Positions 50,885 through 60,243 of a DNA stretch of 64,000 nt are shown here, in pieces. The translations under genes and the position numbers were made by a program. Below the pieces are notes generated by a model. The model saw only the letters and a list, made by a program, of their open reading frames with translations. It was not told where the DNA came from and searched no databases. This DNA is from Flavobacterium collinsii. GTDB taxonomy: Bacteria; Bacteroidota; Bacteroidia; Flavobacteriales; Flavobacteriaceae. The stretch lies in NCBI RefSeq assembly GCF_902804485.1, contig NZ_CADCST010000098.1, positions 112,593-176,592 on the forward strand, given 5' to 3'. The first letter of the stretch is position 1. Each line of letters starts with the position of its first letter.

Positions 50885-51688
50885 ATGAAAAAAATCACCT
50901 TATTATTACTTGCTGTTATCGCATTTAATACCGTTTCCGGACAATCAAAGAAAAAACAAATACTTTTACTTGGAACCTTCCATTTTGAAAACCCGGGACT
51001 TGACGTTGCTAAAATCAACAGCTTTAATGTGATGTCAGACAGAAGCCAAAAAGAACTGGAGAACATCACCAATAAAATAAAAAAGTTTGGTCCTAATAAA
51101 ATTTTTGTAGAATGGAATTACCAAAAACAAGACAAACTGGACAAATTCTACAATAGAAATACGGACAGTTTACTTCATAAACAATCAGATGAAATTGTAC
51201 AAGTCGCTTTAAGATCAGCTAAAAAACTAGGTCATAAAAAGCTATATGCCATTGATTACAACAACACCGACTTCCCATATGATAGTCTCGTAAAAGGAAT
51301 GACAGCTGCCGGTCAGTTTGATCTAATCAAAAAGAATGAAGAAACTATGAAATATTATGAAAAGAGTCAAAATGAAAAAATTGCCAAATATTCACTGACT
51401 GAACTGCTGTTAGACATCAATACCAAAAAATCGAATGAAGACAATATTGGCTGGTATGTTGAAACGGCTACTAAAGGAGGCAAAATGGACGATTTTGTGG
51501 GGGCTTACTTAGTTTCGGAATGGTACAGAAGAAACCTTTATATGTATGCTTTAATTCAAAAACTAACCGAAAGTAAAGACGACAAAATCATGGTTTTATT
51601 AGGTGCCGGACATACTGCAATGATCAGAGAATTTGTTGAACACAATCCTGATTTTGAAATTGTAGAACTGGCGGCGGTTTTAAAATAG
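50885..51688 (+). CDS. DUF5694/TraB-like exported protein
   Basis: The protein has 267 residues with a signal peptide (LLLLAVIAFNTVSGQ). The mature part starts ILLLGTFHFENPGLDVAK and has a late VLLGAGHTAMIREF. The G-T-F-H and G-A-G-H motifs are those of DUF5694, related in pattern to TraB/TIKI metal-dependent proteases. A periplasmic metalloprotein is likely, but activity is unproven. It stands alone; the following 518 bp are repeat-rich. Confidence 0.82.
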   Translation: MKKITLLLLAVIAFNTVSGQSKKKQILLLGTFHFENPGLDVAKINSFNVMSDRSQKELENITNKIKKFGPNKIFVEWNYQKQDKLDKFYNRNTDSLLHKQSDEIVQVALRSAKKLGHKKLYAIDYNNTDFPYDSLVKGMTAAGQFDLIKKNEETMKYYEKSQNEKIAKYSLTELLLDINTKKSNEDNIGWYVETATKGGKMDDFVGAYLVSEWYRRNLYMYALIQKLTESKDDKIMVLLGAGHTAMIREFVEHNPDFEIVELAAVLK

Positions 51689-51744
51689 TCAGGGATCATT
51701 TAACCGCAAAGCACGCAAAGAATTTAACTTAAGATTGCCAATAG

Positions 51745-51871
51745 AAACGCAAAGTTCGCAAAGCTATTTGTTTAAAAAAGCCACGAATTCACGAATTATT
51801 TTTTATCCTCAAAGATTGTAAAAAATAATTCGTGAATTCGTGGCTAAAAAAACTTTGCGAACTTTGCGTTT
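51745..51871. repeat. Nested perfect hairpin with 19-bp outer and 27-bp inner arms
   Basis: The outer arms AAACGCAAAGTTCGCAAAG (51745-51763) and 51853-51871 are perfectly complementary. The inner arms 51779-51805 (GCCACGAATTCACG core) and 51819-51845 are also perfect, with a 13-nt loop. Both arm families occur separately elsewhere in the window (48711, 42998). The adjacent 51689-51744 carries a further CGCAAAGCACGCAAAG unit. Confidence 0.9.
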
Positions 51872-51914
51872 ATGATAACATTTTAGGCCAAAGAACGCAC
51901 TTTCGAAAACATTG

Positions 51915-51971
51915 CCAACGGTTTCAACCGTTGGTACGCAAAATTAGAATCCCCGTGATTGAAACCACGGG
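51915..51971. repeat. REP/iREP-like pair with ATTG/CAAT heads
   Basis: CCAACGGTT-TC-AACCGTTGG (51915-51934) is preceded by ATTG. CCCGTG...CACGGG (51952-51971) is followed by CAAT. The two stem-loops are thus in inverted order with complementary heads and a 17-bp spacer. They differ from the ACCGATAT family. Confidence 0.65.
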
Positions 51972-52039
51972 CAATAATTAAAACAGCTTCTAAAGCTAAA
52001 TTTATACAATAAAAAAAGAACAACTGGCTCGCGATTTTC

Positions 52040-52150
52040 TTAGCCACAGATTATCAGGATTAAAAGGATTATAAAAAGTAATTCGTGAATTCGTGGCTAA
52101 AAAACTTTGCGAACTTTGCGTAATTCTTTGTGCTCTTTGCGGTTAAAAAC
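52040..52150. repeat. Half-copies of the GCCACGAATT and TTTGCGG repeats
   Basis: CCACAGATTATCAGGATTAA (52046) is followed by AATTCGTGAATTCGTGGCT (52081-52099), then CTTTGCGAACTTTGCG (52106-52121) and CTCTTTGCGG. This is one arm only of the structures at 51745-51871. No ORF is seen in 51972-52207. Confidence 0.65.
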
Positions 52151-52182
52151 AAAAAAAATCCACTCCTTTCGGAATGGATTTT
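52151..52182 (-). terminator. Terminator after sucC
   Basis: AAATCCACTCC pairs with GGAATGGATTT (one mismatch, TTTC loop) and is followed by T8 on the minus strand. Confidence 0.88.
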
Positions 52183-52207
52183 CTATATAAATTGATTTCT
52201 TATTGAA

Positions 52208-53401
52208 TTAAGAAAGAGCAGCTTTAACTTGGTCAGCAGCTTCCTGAAATTGAACAGCTGATAAAATTGGCATACCTGAATTGTCAATTAATTCTTTTGC
52301 AATTTCAGCATTTGTTCCTTGCAAACGAACGATAATTGGCACATTGATAGCATCACCCATGTTTTTGTAAGCATCAACAACACCTTGAGCAACACGGTCA
52401 CAACGAACGATTCCTCCAAAGATATTGATCAAAATAGCTTTTACGTTAGGATCTTTTAAGATAATACGGAAAGCTGTTTCAACACGTTTTGCATCAGCAG
52501 TTCCACCAACGTCTAAGAAGTTAGCAGGCTCAAAACCAGCGTATTTAATTAAATCCATAGTTGCCATTGCAAGACCAGCTCCGTTTACCATACAACCTAC
52601 AGTACCGTCAAGATCTACATAGTTCAATCCTACTTCTTTAGCTTCAACCTCGATTGGATTCTCCTCACGGATATCTCTCATCTCAGCATATTTTGCTTGT
52701 CTGTATAAAGCATTATCATCGATATTTACTTTAGCATCAACAGCCATAATTTTGTTATCTGAAGTTTTCAAAACCGGGTTGATTTCGAACATAGATGCAT
52801 CAGAACCAACATAAGCGTTGTATAATGAATCGATGAATTTCACCATTTCTTTAAAAGCATTTCCAGAAAGACCTAAGTTAAAAGCAATTCTTCTTGCTTG
52901 AAAACCTTGTAATCCAACAGTTGGATCAATTTCTTCTGTAAAGATTAAGTGTGGTGTATGTTCAGCAACTTCTTCGATATCCATTCCACCTTCAGTAGAA
53001 TACATAATCATGTTACGTCCTGTACCTCTATTCAATAAAACAGAAACATAAAACTCAGAAGTTTCGCTTTCACCAGGATAGTAAACATCTTCAGCAACTA
53101 AAACTTTGTTTACTTTTTTACCCTCAGCAGAAGTTTGAGGTGTAATCAATTGCATTCCGATGATTTGTTCAGCAATTTCTTCAACTTGTTGCAAGTTTTT
53201 AGCCAACTTCACTCCACCACCTTTTCCACGTCCACCTGCGTGAATTTGTGCTTTTATCACATGCCATCCTGTACCAGTTTCGGCAGTTAATTGTTTTGCA
53301 GCAGCCACAGCTTCAACCGCATTGTTAGCCACAATTCCGCGTTGAATGCGTACTCCGTAACTTGCTAAAATTTCTTTTCCTTGATATTCGTGTATGTTCA
53401 T
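52208..53401 (-). CDS. sucC: Succinyl-CoA synthetase beta subunit
   Basis: The protein has 397 residues and starts MNIHEYQGKEILASYGV at ATG 53401, a near-universal SucC start; a frame open to 53461 is rejected because it contains the promoter. The ATP-grasp domain shows HAGGRGKGGGVKL, EDVYYPGESETSEFYVSV and MFEINPVL. The C-terminal ligase domain has NFLDVGGTADAKRV and INIFGGIVRCDRVAQG. It makes ATP or GTP from succinyl-CoA in the TCA cycle. sucD is not adjacent, as is common in Bacteroidota. Confidence 0.97.
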   Translation of the reverse strand: MNIHEYQGKEILASYGVRIQRGIVANNAVEAVAAAKQLTAETGTGWHVIKAQIHAGGRGKGGGVKLAKNLQQVEEIAEQIIGMQLITPQTSAEGKKVNKVLVAEDVYYPGESETSEFYVSVLLNRGTGRNMIMYSTEGGMDIEEVAEHTPHLIFTEEIDPTVGLQGFQARRIAFNLGLSGNAFKEMVKFIDSLYNAYVGSDASMFEINPVLKTSDNKIMAVDAKVNIDDNALYRQAKYAEMRDIREENPIEVEAKEVGLNYVDLDGTVGCMVNGAGLAMATMDLIKYAGFEPANFLDVGGTADAKRVETAFRIILKDPNVKAILINIFGGIVRCDRVAQGVVDAYKNMGDAINVPIIVRLQGTNAEIAKELIDNSGMPILSAVQFQEAADQVKAALS

Positions 53402-53449
53402 AATATAGAATTTGTCTGGTTCTGAATTTATTTCAGAATAAAAGTGCGA

Positions 53450-53457
53450 CAAAAGTA
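53450..53457 (-). promoter_or_regulatory. -7 box of sucC (TACTTTTG on minus strand)
   Basis: It is a perfect TAnnTTTG match 48 bp upstream of the sucC ATG. Confidence 0.5.
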
Positions 53458-53791
53458 GCAAAATTCAACTTAATAGTAAAATCTTTTTCAATTAAATAAT
53501 ACGTGTGATATGCACTAAGCGTTTATTCTTTTTGAATGCAAAGAAATGGTTAACTAAATAATTTGTTAATATTAACTCAAAACCACTAAAACGTTTGATA
53601 TTTAACAAAAACAACGCCGTATTCATTAGGCTTACAGCGATTTTTCATACTATATTTTAATCTGAATTGTCATTTTAATAATTCGCAATGGGTAAAATAA
53701 CAATATTATCAATTAAGAAGTCTTTTTCTAATATTACAACAAAAATGAAAGCCAAATCACAATTTCAATACATTATATTTAACGAAATCTC

Positions 53792-53799
53792 TATTTTTG
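53792..53799 (+). promoter_or_regulatory. -7 box of gltB (TATTTTTG)
   Basis: It is a perfect TAnnTTTG match 17 bp before ATG 53817, predicting a leader of about 11 nt and ruling out the upstream in-frame ATG at 53688. The rest of the 415-bp gap between sucC and gltB holds only AT-rich DNA. Confidence 0.5.
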
Positions 53800-53816
53800 T
53801 AAAAAAAATATCAAGA

Positions 53817-56800
53817 ATGAAAGTTAAAGAACAAGGGCTTTATTTGCCTGAATTTGAACACGACAATTGTGGTGCAGGATTTATTTGTAATTTGAATGGT
53901 ATTAAATCAAATGATATTATTCACAAAGCATTGGATATCTTAATAAAATTGGAACATCGTGGTGCAGTTAGTTCTGATGGAAGAACTGGAGACGGAGCTG
54001 GAATTTTATTCGACATCCCACATGATTTTTTTAAAAAGGTATGTGACTTTGAAATCCCTGAAACACGTGAGTATGCAGTAGGAATGGTTTTTTTACCAAA
54101 AAGCAAAAACCAGGTTTCTTTTTGTATCAACGCTTTCGAATCAACTATTAAGGATCAGAACTTAAAGATCCTTGGCTGGAGAGATGTACCTGTTGAAGTG
54201 GAAAATTTAGGACAGATTGCCGCAGAAAAAGAACCAACAGTTAAACAGGTTTTTGTTAGCAAAAACGGTCAGGATTTAACTGAAAATGAATTTAATGCAA
54301 AACTTTTTGCAGCTAGAAAAATTGCCGAACATGCCGTTAGAGGATCTAAAACCTCCGAAAGCCACATGTTTTATTTCTCTAGTTTATCGACAACTACCAT
54401 AATATATAAAGGTCTATTGATGCCGGAAGACATCAGCCGATATTATGTTGACTTAAAAGATCCCGATTTAGTGACTCGCCTGGCATTGGTGCACCAGCGT
54501 TTCTCTACCAATACTTTTCCTTCATGGGAATTAGCGCAACCGTTTAGATACATGTGTCATAATGGCGAAATCAATACACTTCGTGGAAACGTAAGTCGTA
54601 TGCGTGCCCGTGAAGAATTGATGCAAAGCAAAGTTTTTGGCGATGATATCAAAAAACTATTCCCAATTATCTTAGAAGGAAAATCAGATTCTGCTTCTAT
54701 GGATATGGTCGTAGAACTTTTATTAATGACAGGGCGTTCCCTACCGGAAGCGATGATGATGGTGGTCCCTGAAGCCTGGGAAAAGCACCAGACGATGTCT
54801 CCCGAGAAAAAGGCTTTCTACGAGTTTAACGCTTGTATAATGGAACCTTGGGATGGCCCTGCCTCTATCCCGTTTACAGATGGTAACGTAATTGGCGCTT
54901 TACTAGACAGAAACGGATTGCGTCCTTCTCGTTATACCTTAACCAAAAGCGGTTTCGTAATCATGTCGTCAGAAATTGGTGTATTAGATATCGAACCGGA
55001 AGATGTGATTCAACACGGTCGTTTAGAACCAGGGAAAATGTTCCTTGTAGATATGAACGAAGGACGTATTATTGAAGACGAAGAAGTTAAAAAATCAATC
55101 GTTACAAAACGTCCGTACAAAGAATGGCTTGATGCAAATTTATTGCCATTATCTAATATTCCGTACACCAACAACCCTACTCCGGTTGAAAAACTGGATT
55201 TCTTAACCAGACAAAAATTATTTGGTTATACAATTGAAGATTTAAAAACCATCATTAACCCAATGGGAGGTCAGGGAGCTGAAGCTATCAGTTCTATGGG
55301 TAATGATACACCTTTGGCTGTTTTATCAGACCAGCCTCAATTGTTGTACAACTATTTCAAACAATTATTTGCTCAGGTTACCAATCCGCCTTTGGATGGT
55401 ATTCGTGAGGAAATAATTACTGATATCAGTTTAGCCATTGGCGGTGATTTCAATATTTTTGAAATTGAATCTAAGCAGTGTAAAAAATTAAAAATCCAAA
55501 ATCCGGTTGTTTCCAACGAGGATTTAGATAAAATTAGAAACATTGACCACGTTGATTTCAAATCGGCTACTATTTCTACCTTATATAAGATCGAAAAAGG
55601 AGTAAATGGCTTAGAGCGTGCCCTTGAAAAATGTGTTGAAGCAACATTCAAAGCCGTTTCTGACGGATGCAACATCATTATTTTATCAGACCGAGGCGTA
55701 AGTGAAGAACTGGCTCCAATACCAATGTTATTGGCTTGCTCTTACATTCACCACTCGTTGAATATTTTACAGGTTCGTTCAAAATTCGGAATCATAATCG
55801 AATCTGCCGAGCCTCGTGAACCGCATCATTTTGCTTTATTATTCGGATACGGCGCAAGTGCAATCAATCCTTACATGGTAAACGAAATCATTCACGATCA
55901 GGTGAACCAGGGCTTTATCAAAGGTGTAAAAGCAGATTATGCCATTGTAAATTACAATAAAGCAATTGCAAAAGGAATCGTTAAAATCATGAACAAAATT
56001 GGTATCTCTACTTTACATTCGTACAGAGCAGCACAAATTTTCGAGATTTTAGGTCTAAACAAAACCTTTACTTCAAAATACTTCCCATATACACCTTCAA
56101 GAATAGAAGGAATTGGTTTGATGGAAGTCGAAAAAGAAGTTAAAAAACGTTTTCAGAAAGCATTTCCAAATTCAAAAATTGCCAATTTACTTTCCCTTGA
56201 AATCGGAGGTATTTACAGATGGAGACGCGGTGGCGAAAAACACATGTTTAACCCAACCACTATTTCGAAACTGCAACAGGCTGTTCGTTTAAACAGTCCT
56301 GAAAGTTATAAAGAATACTCTAACATGGTCAATGAGCAAAGCTCAAACCTAATGACTATCAGAGGTTTATTTGAATTCAATAATTTAGATCCAATTTCTA
56401 TTGATGAGGTAGAGCCTTGGACTGAAATTGTGAAGAAATTCAAAACCGGAGCCATGTCTTATGGATCTATCAGTAGAGAAGCACATGAGAATTTAGCGAT
56501 TGCCATGAACAGAATTGGCGGAAAAAGTAATTCCGGAGAAGGTGGAGAAGATCCGAAACGTTTCCAGAAAGAAATTAACGGAGATTCGAGAAACAGTGCG
56601 ATCAAACAAGTGGCATCAGGACGTTTTGGAGTTTCGATCAACTATTTGACCAACGCTAAAGAAATCCAGATTAAAATGGCTCAGGGAGCAAAACCTGGTG
56701 AAGGTGGACAGTTACCCGGAGAAAAAGTAGTGCCTTGGATTGCCGAAACCAGAAACTCTACACCTTATGTAGGTTTGATTTCACCTCCTCCGCACCACGA

Positions 56801-58331
56801 CATTTACTCTATTGAAGATTTGTCTCAGTTGATTTACGATTTGAAAAATGCCAATCGTGAAGCACGTGTAAACGTAAAATTAGTTTCAGAAGTTGGCGTT
56901 GGAACCATCGCAGCCGGTGTCGCCAAAGCAAAAGCCGACGTGATCTTAATTTCTGGTTATGACGGAGGAACCGGTGCCGCACCCTTAACTTCTTTACAGC
57001 ATACAGGTATTCCGTGGGAACTTGGATTAGCCGAAGCGCAACAAACTTTGATCTTGAACGATTTAAGAAGTCGTGTGGTTCTGGAATGTGACGGACAGTT
57101 AAAAACAGGTCGTGATGTAGCGATAGCCGCTTTATTGGGAGCTGAGGAATTTGGTTTTGCAACGGCTCCGCTGGTAGCTTCAGGATGTATCATGATGAGA
57201 GCTTGTCACTTAAATACTTGTCCGGTTGGTATTGCTACTCAGGATCCTGAATTGAGAAAAAATTTCAAAGGAACTCCGGAGCACGTGATTAACTTCATGT
57301 ATTTTATTGCCGAAGAGTTAAGAGAAATCATGGCACAATTAGGTTTCAGAACGTTAAAAGAAATGGTGGGGCAGTCGCAAAAATTAAATGTGAACAAAGC
57401 GATCCAGCATTACAAAGCCAATGGTTTAGACTTATCATCGATTCTATACAAACCGGAAAAAGCCAAAACAGTTCCAAATCACAATACGACTACACAAGAT
57501 CACCAACTTGAAAATGTATTGGATTTTGACATCATTAAAGAAGCTATTCCGTCTATCTACAGAAAAGAAAAAACACGAGTTACTTTTAAGATTAAAAATA
57601 CAGACCGTTCTGTAGGTGCGATTTTGAGTAATGAAATCTCAAAAATATATGGCGCACAAGGATTACCTGATGATACTATTTTAGTTGATTTTGAAGGTTC
57701 TGCCGGACAAAGTTTTGGTGCTTTTGCCACCAATGGCTTGTCGTTTAAAATTCACGGAAACTGTAATGATTATCTAGGAAAAGGGCTTTCCGGAGGAAAA
57801 CTAATTGTAAAAGTACCTCCTACTGCCACTTTCAAACCTGAAGAAAACATCATTATCGGAAACGTTGCCCTTTACGGAGCTATTACCGGAGAGGCTTATA
57901 TTAATGGAATTGCCGGAGAGCGTTTCTGTGTTAGAAATTCCGGAGCAACTGCCGTTGTAGAGGGAATTGGAGATCACGGATGCGAGTACATGACCGGTGG
58001 TACGGTGGTTGTTTTAGGAAAAACAGGACGAAACTTCGCCGCCGGAATGAGCGGTGGTGTCGCCTATGTTTACGATCCAAAGCAGCAATTCGATTCAAGG
58101 GTATGCAACATGGAAATGGTTGCTTTTGATCCTATCGAAGACGAAGACGTGAGAAAACTAAGAAAACTGATCAAAAACCACTCTTTGTACACCAACAGTC
58201 CATTAGCAAAAAGAATTTTAGCAGACTGGGAAAATGAACAGCAGAATTTCGTAAAAGTAATGCCAACTGATTATAAAAAAGCACTACAACGAATTGCAGA
58301 AGAGAAAAAAATAGAAGAATTAATAGCTTAA
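53817..58331 (+). CDS. gltB: Glutamate synthase large subunit
   Basis: GltB makes glutamate from glutamine and 2-oxoglutarate. From ATG 53817 the protein has 1504 residues, the normal length. Cys18 in HDNCGAGF is the N-terminal nucleophile of the glutaminase domain after removal of a 17-residue propeptide. Further on come FSTNTFPSWELAQPFRYMCHNGEINT, the FMN synthase domain (KFKTGAMSYGSISREAHE, GGKSNSGEGGEDP, GAKPGEGGQLPGEKV, SGYDGGTGAAPLTS), the 3Fe-4S segment CIMMRACHLNTCPVGIATQDP, and the C-terminal GXGXG beta-helix. It is in an operon with gltD. Confidence 0.98.
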   Translation: MKVKEQGLYLPEFEHDNCGAGFICNLNGIKSNDIIHKALDILIKLEHRGAVSSDGRTGDGAGILFDIPHDFFKKVCDFEIPETREYAVGMVFLPKSKNQVSFCINAFESTIKDQNLKILGWRDVPVEVENLGQIAAEKEPTVKQVFVSKNGQDLTENEFNAKLFAARKIAEHAVRGSKTSESHMFYFSSLSTTTIIYKGLLMPEDISRYYVDLKDPDLVTRLALVHQRFSTNTFPSWELAQPFRYMCHNGEINTLRGNVSRMRAREELMQSKVFGDDIKKLFPIILEGKSDSASMDMVVELLLMTGRSLPEAMMMVVPEAWEKHQTMSPEKKAFYEFNACIMEPWDGPASIPFTDGNVIGALLDRNGLRPSRYTLTKSGFVIMSSEIGVLDIEPEDVIQHGRLEPGKMFLVDMNEGRIIEDEEVKKSIVTKRPYKEWLDANLLPLSNIPYTNNPTPVEKLDFLTRQKLFGYTIEDLKTIINPMGGQGAEAISSMGNDTPLAVLSDQPQLLYNYFKQLFAQVTNPPLDGIREEIITDISLAIGGDFNIFEIESKQCKKLKIQNPVVSNEDLDKIRNIDHVDFKSATISTLYKIEKGVNGLERALEKCVEATFKAVSDGCNIIILSDRGVSEELAPIPMLLACSYIHHSLNILQVRSKFGIIIESAEPREPHHFALLFGYGASAINPYMVNEIIHDQVNQGFIKGVKADYAIVNYNKAIAKGIVKIMNKIGISTLHSYRAAQIFEILGLNKTFTSKYFPYTPSRIEGIGLMEVEKEVKKRFQKAFPNSKIANLLSLEIGGIYRWRRGGEKHMFNPTTISKLQQAVRLNSPESYKEYSNMVNEQSSNLMTIRGLFEFNNLDPISIDEVEPWTEIVKKFKTGAMSYGSISREAHENLAIAMNRIGGKSNSGEGGEDPKRFQKEINGDSRNSAIKQVASGRFGVSINYLTNAKEIQIKMAQGAKPGEGGQLPGEKVVPWIAETRNSTPYVGLISPPPHHDIYSIEDLSQLIYDLKNANREARVNVKLVSEVGVGTIAAGVAKAKADVILISGYDGGTGAAPLTSLQHTGIPWELGLAEAQQTLILNDLRSRVVLECDGQLKTGRDVAIAALLGAEEFGFATAPLVASGCIMMRACHLNTCPVGIATQDPELRKNFKGTPEHVINFMYFIAEELREIMAQLGFRTLKEMVGQSQKLNVNKAIQHYKANGLDLSSILYKPEKAKTVPNHNTTTQDHQLENVLDFDIIKEAIPSIYRKEKTRVTFKIKNTDRSVGAILSNEISKIYGAQGLPDDTILVDFEGSAGQSFGAFATNGLSFKIHGNCNDYLGKGLSGGKLIVKVPPTATFKPEENIIIGNVALYGAITGEAYINGIAGERFCVRNSGATAVVEGIGDHGCEYMTGGTVVVLGKTGRNFAAGMSGGVAYVYDPKQQFDSRVCNMEMVAFDPIEDEDVRKLRKLIKNHSLYTNSPLAKRILADWENEQQNFVKVMPTDYKKALQRIAEEKKIEELIA

Positions 58332-58428
58332 TTAAAAGGTTCTGAGATACAAAGGTGCAGAGGTGCTAAGTTTTTTTAACTCACCTCTCACATTTTACAA
58401 CTCACAACTAAATTTTATTAAAAATGTC
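58332..58428. repeat. Spacer with a repeat relic between gltB and gltD
   Basis: GTTCTGAGATACAAAGGTGC and AGAGGTGCTAAG resemble degenerate dispersed Bacteroidota spacer repeats of the type TCTGAGATACAAAG. It makes the gltB-gltD gap 97 bp, longer than usual for this operon. No terminator is evident. Confidence 0.35.
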
Positions 58429-59883
58429 ATGGGTAAAATAGGCGGATTTAAAGAATATAACAGAGCCGACGAAAGTAATATAGCAGTTGCAGAACGTGTT
58501 ACGAACTACAACGAATTTACGATTCCGTTAGCAAAAGATCAAATAAAAGAACAAGGTTCGAGATGTATGGATTGTGGAATTCCTTTTTGCCACAGTTCTT
58601 GTCCATTAGGAAATCTAATTCCTGATTTCAACGATATGGTGCATCAGGAAGAATGGCAAAGTGCTTTAGAGATTTTACAATCAACAAATAACTTTCCAGA
58701 ATTTACAGGCCGTTTATGCCCTGCTCCATGTGAAAAATCATGTGTATTGGGAATCATCAAAGAACCTGTTGCCATCGAAAACATCGAGAAAAACATCATC
58801 GAAAGAGGTTTTGCCGAAGGCTGGATCAAACCACAGGCACCAAAAACCAGAACCGGAAAAACAGTTGCTGTTATTGGTTCAGGTCCTGCAGGTTTAGCAG
58901 CGGCACAACAATTAAACAGAGCTGGTCATACCGTTACTGTTTTTGAAAGAGACAATGCTATTGGAGGTTTATTACGTTACGGAATTCCAAATTTCAAATT
59001 AGAAAAAGGCATCATCGACAGACGTGTAGCAATCCTTGAAGCGGAAGGAATCTCTTTTAAAACTAATGTAAATGTTGGTGTAAACTTTAGTATAGACGAA
59101 TTAAACTCTTTCGATTCTATCGTATTGTGCGGTGGAGCAACCGAAAGAAGAAGTTTACCAACTAAAGGAATCGAAAGCAAAGGTGTTGTTCAGGCAATGG
59201 ATTTCTTAACTCAGCAGACTAAAGTTTTGTTTGGAGAATCAATTCAAGATCAGGTTATGGCTACCGGTAAAGATGTAATTGTAATTGGCGGTGGAGACAC
59301 CGGTTCTGATTGTATTGGAACTTCTAACAGGCATGGTGCAAAATCGGTAACCAACTTTGAGATTTTACCAAAACCTCCAGTTGGAAGAAGCGAAACAACT
59401 CCTTGGCCATTTTGGCCGCTACAGTTAAAAACCTCATCTTCTCACGAAGAAGGCTGCGACAGAAACTGGTTGATCAATACCAAAGAATTCTTATCGAACG
59501 ACAAAGGAGAACTGGTAGGATTAAAAACCGTTGAAGTACAATGGAAAATGACTCCGGGTCAGCGTCCTGAACTAATCGAAAAAGAAGGCTCAGAGAAAAT
59601 ATGGCCATGTGATTTAGCTTTATTGGCTTTAGGATTTACAGGTCCTGAGAAAACTTTAAGCGAGCAATTAGGTCTGGAAATCGATATGAGAAACAACTAT
59701 AAAGCCAAAAATTATCAGACGAATGTACCACACATTTTCACTGCCGGTGATATGCGAAGAGGACAATCGTTAATTGTATGGGCTATTTCAGAAGGTCGTG
59801 AAGCAGCGAGAGAGGTCGATTTGTTCTTAATGGGCTCTACCAATTTACCAACCAAAGGAAACGGAGATTTGCCAAGTTTGTAA
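58429..59883 (+). CDS. gltD: Glutamate synthase small subunit
   Basis: GltD is the NAD(P)H-oxidising FAD/Fe-S subunit that supplies electrons to GltB. From ATG 58429 (MGKIGGFKEYNR) it has 484 residues. The cysteine clusters CMDCGIPFCHSSCPLGN and CPAPCEKSC bind 4Fe-4S centres. FAD and NAD(P)H sites are VIGSGPAGLAAAQQL and VIGGGDTGSDC. TAGDMRRGQSLIVWAISEGREAA closes the protein. It follows gltB in the operon. Confidence 0.98.
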   Translation: MGKIGGFKEYNRADESNIAVAERVTNYNEFTIPLAKDQIKEQGSRCMDCGIPFCHSSCPLGNLIPDFNDMVHQEEWQSALEILQSTNNFPEFTGRLCPAPCEKSCVLGIIKEPVAIENIEKNIIERGFAEGWIKPQAPKTRTGKTVAVIGSGPAGLAAAQQLNRAGHTVTVFERDNAIGGLLRYGIPNFKLEKGIIDRRVAILEAEGISFKTNVNVGVNFSIDELNSFDSIVLCGGATERRSLPTKGIESKGVVQAMDFLTQQTKVLFGESIQDQVMATGKDVIVIGGGDTGSDCIGTSNRHGAKSVTNFEILPKPPVGRSETTPWPFWPLQLKTSSSHEEGCDRNWLINTKEFLSNDKGELVGLKTVEVQWKMTPGQRPELIEKEGSEKIWPCDLALLALGFTGPEKTLSEQLGLEIDMRNNYKAKNYQTNVPHIFTAGDMRRGQSLIVWAISEGREAAREVDLFLMGSTNLPTKGNGDLPSL

Positions 59884-59916
59884 ATCGCAGACTCATTTCA
59901 CCTTTATAAAATAAAA

Positions 59917-59951
59917 GAGGCTGTCCGAAAAGTAAGGACAGCCTTGTTTTT
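59917..59951 (+). terminator. Terminator after gltD inside a MITE-like end
   Basis: GGCTGTCC (59919-59926) pairs perfectly with GGACAGCC (59936-59943), with a 9-nt loop and then TTGTTTTTAT. Its left arm is also part of the terminal inverted repeat of the element at 59917-60191. Confidence 0.75.
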
Positions 59952-60191
59952 ATAAATAATTTAGATTGAACTATAATCCAAAAGCAATTTATTTGGTCGG
60001 CAAAAATTATACGTCTTAATTCAACGCTGATTTGACAGATTCGCTATCGCGAAGACACTGATAAAAACGGATTCTAAAAATTAAAAAAACTTTTAAATGA
60101 GGAAAAAAATATGTTTTATCCGCGTCGAACTAAAGTAGAGATTTAAACCAATAACATAATAAGAGGAAGTTCATACTTTTCGGATAGCCCC
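59917..60191. mobile_element. MITE-like element with 17-bp terminal inverted repeats
   Basis: The left end GAGGCTGTCCGAAAAGT (59917-59933) and the complement of the right end, GGGGCTATCCGAAAAGT (60175-60191), match at 15 of 17 positions. The interior (about 240 bp) is non-coding and contains words shared with the 26120-26260 repeats, e.g. CGCTGATTTGACAGATTCGC and CACTGATAAAAACGGATT. No target-site duplication is clear. The ends resemble those of several insertion sequences, so it may be a non-autonomous derivative. Confidence 0.6.
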
Positions 60192-60243
60192 TTTGTTCTG
60201 AAATTATGGAATTATACTTCAATTTAGAAGGATTCTTCTAAAT

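Noticed and set aside
53688..53816. Longer N-terminus for gltB
   Set aside because: The catalytic cysteine must be exposed near the N-terminus and a -7 box lies inside the extension, so ATG 53817 is preferred.
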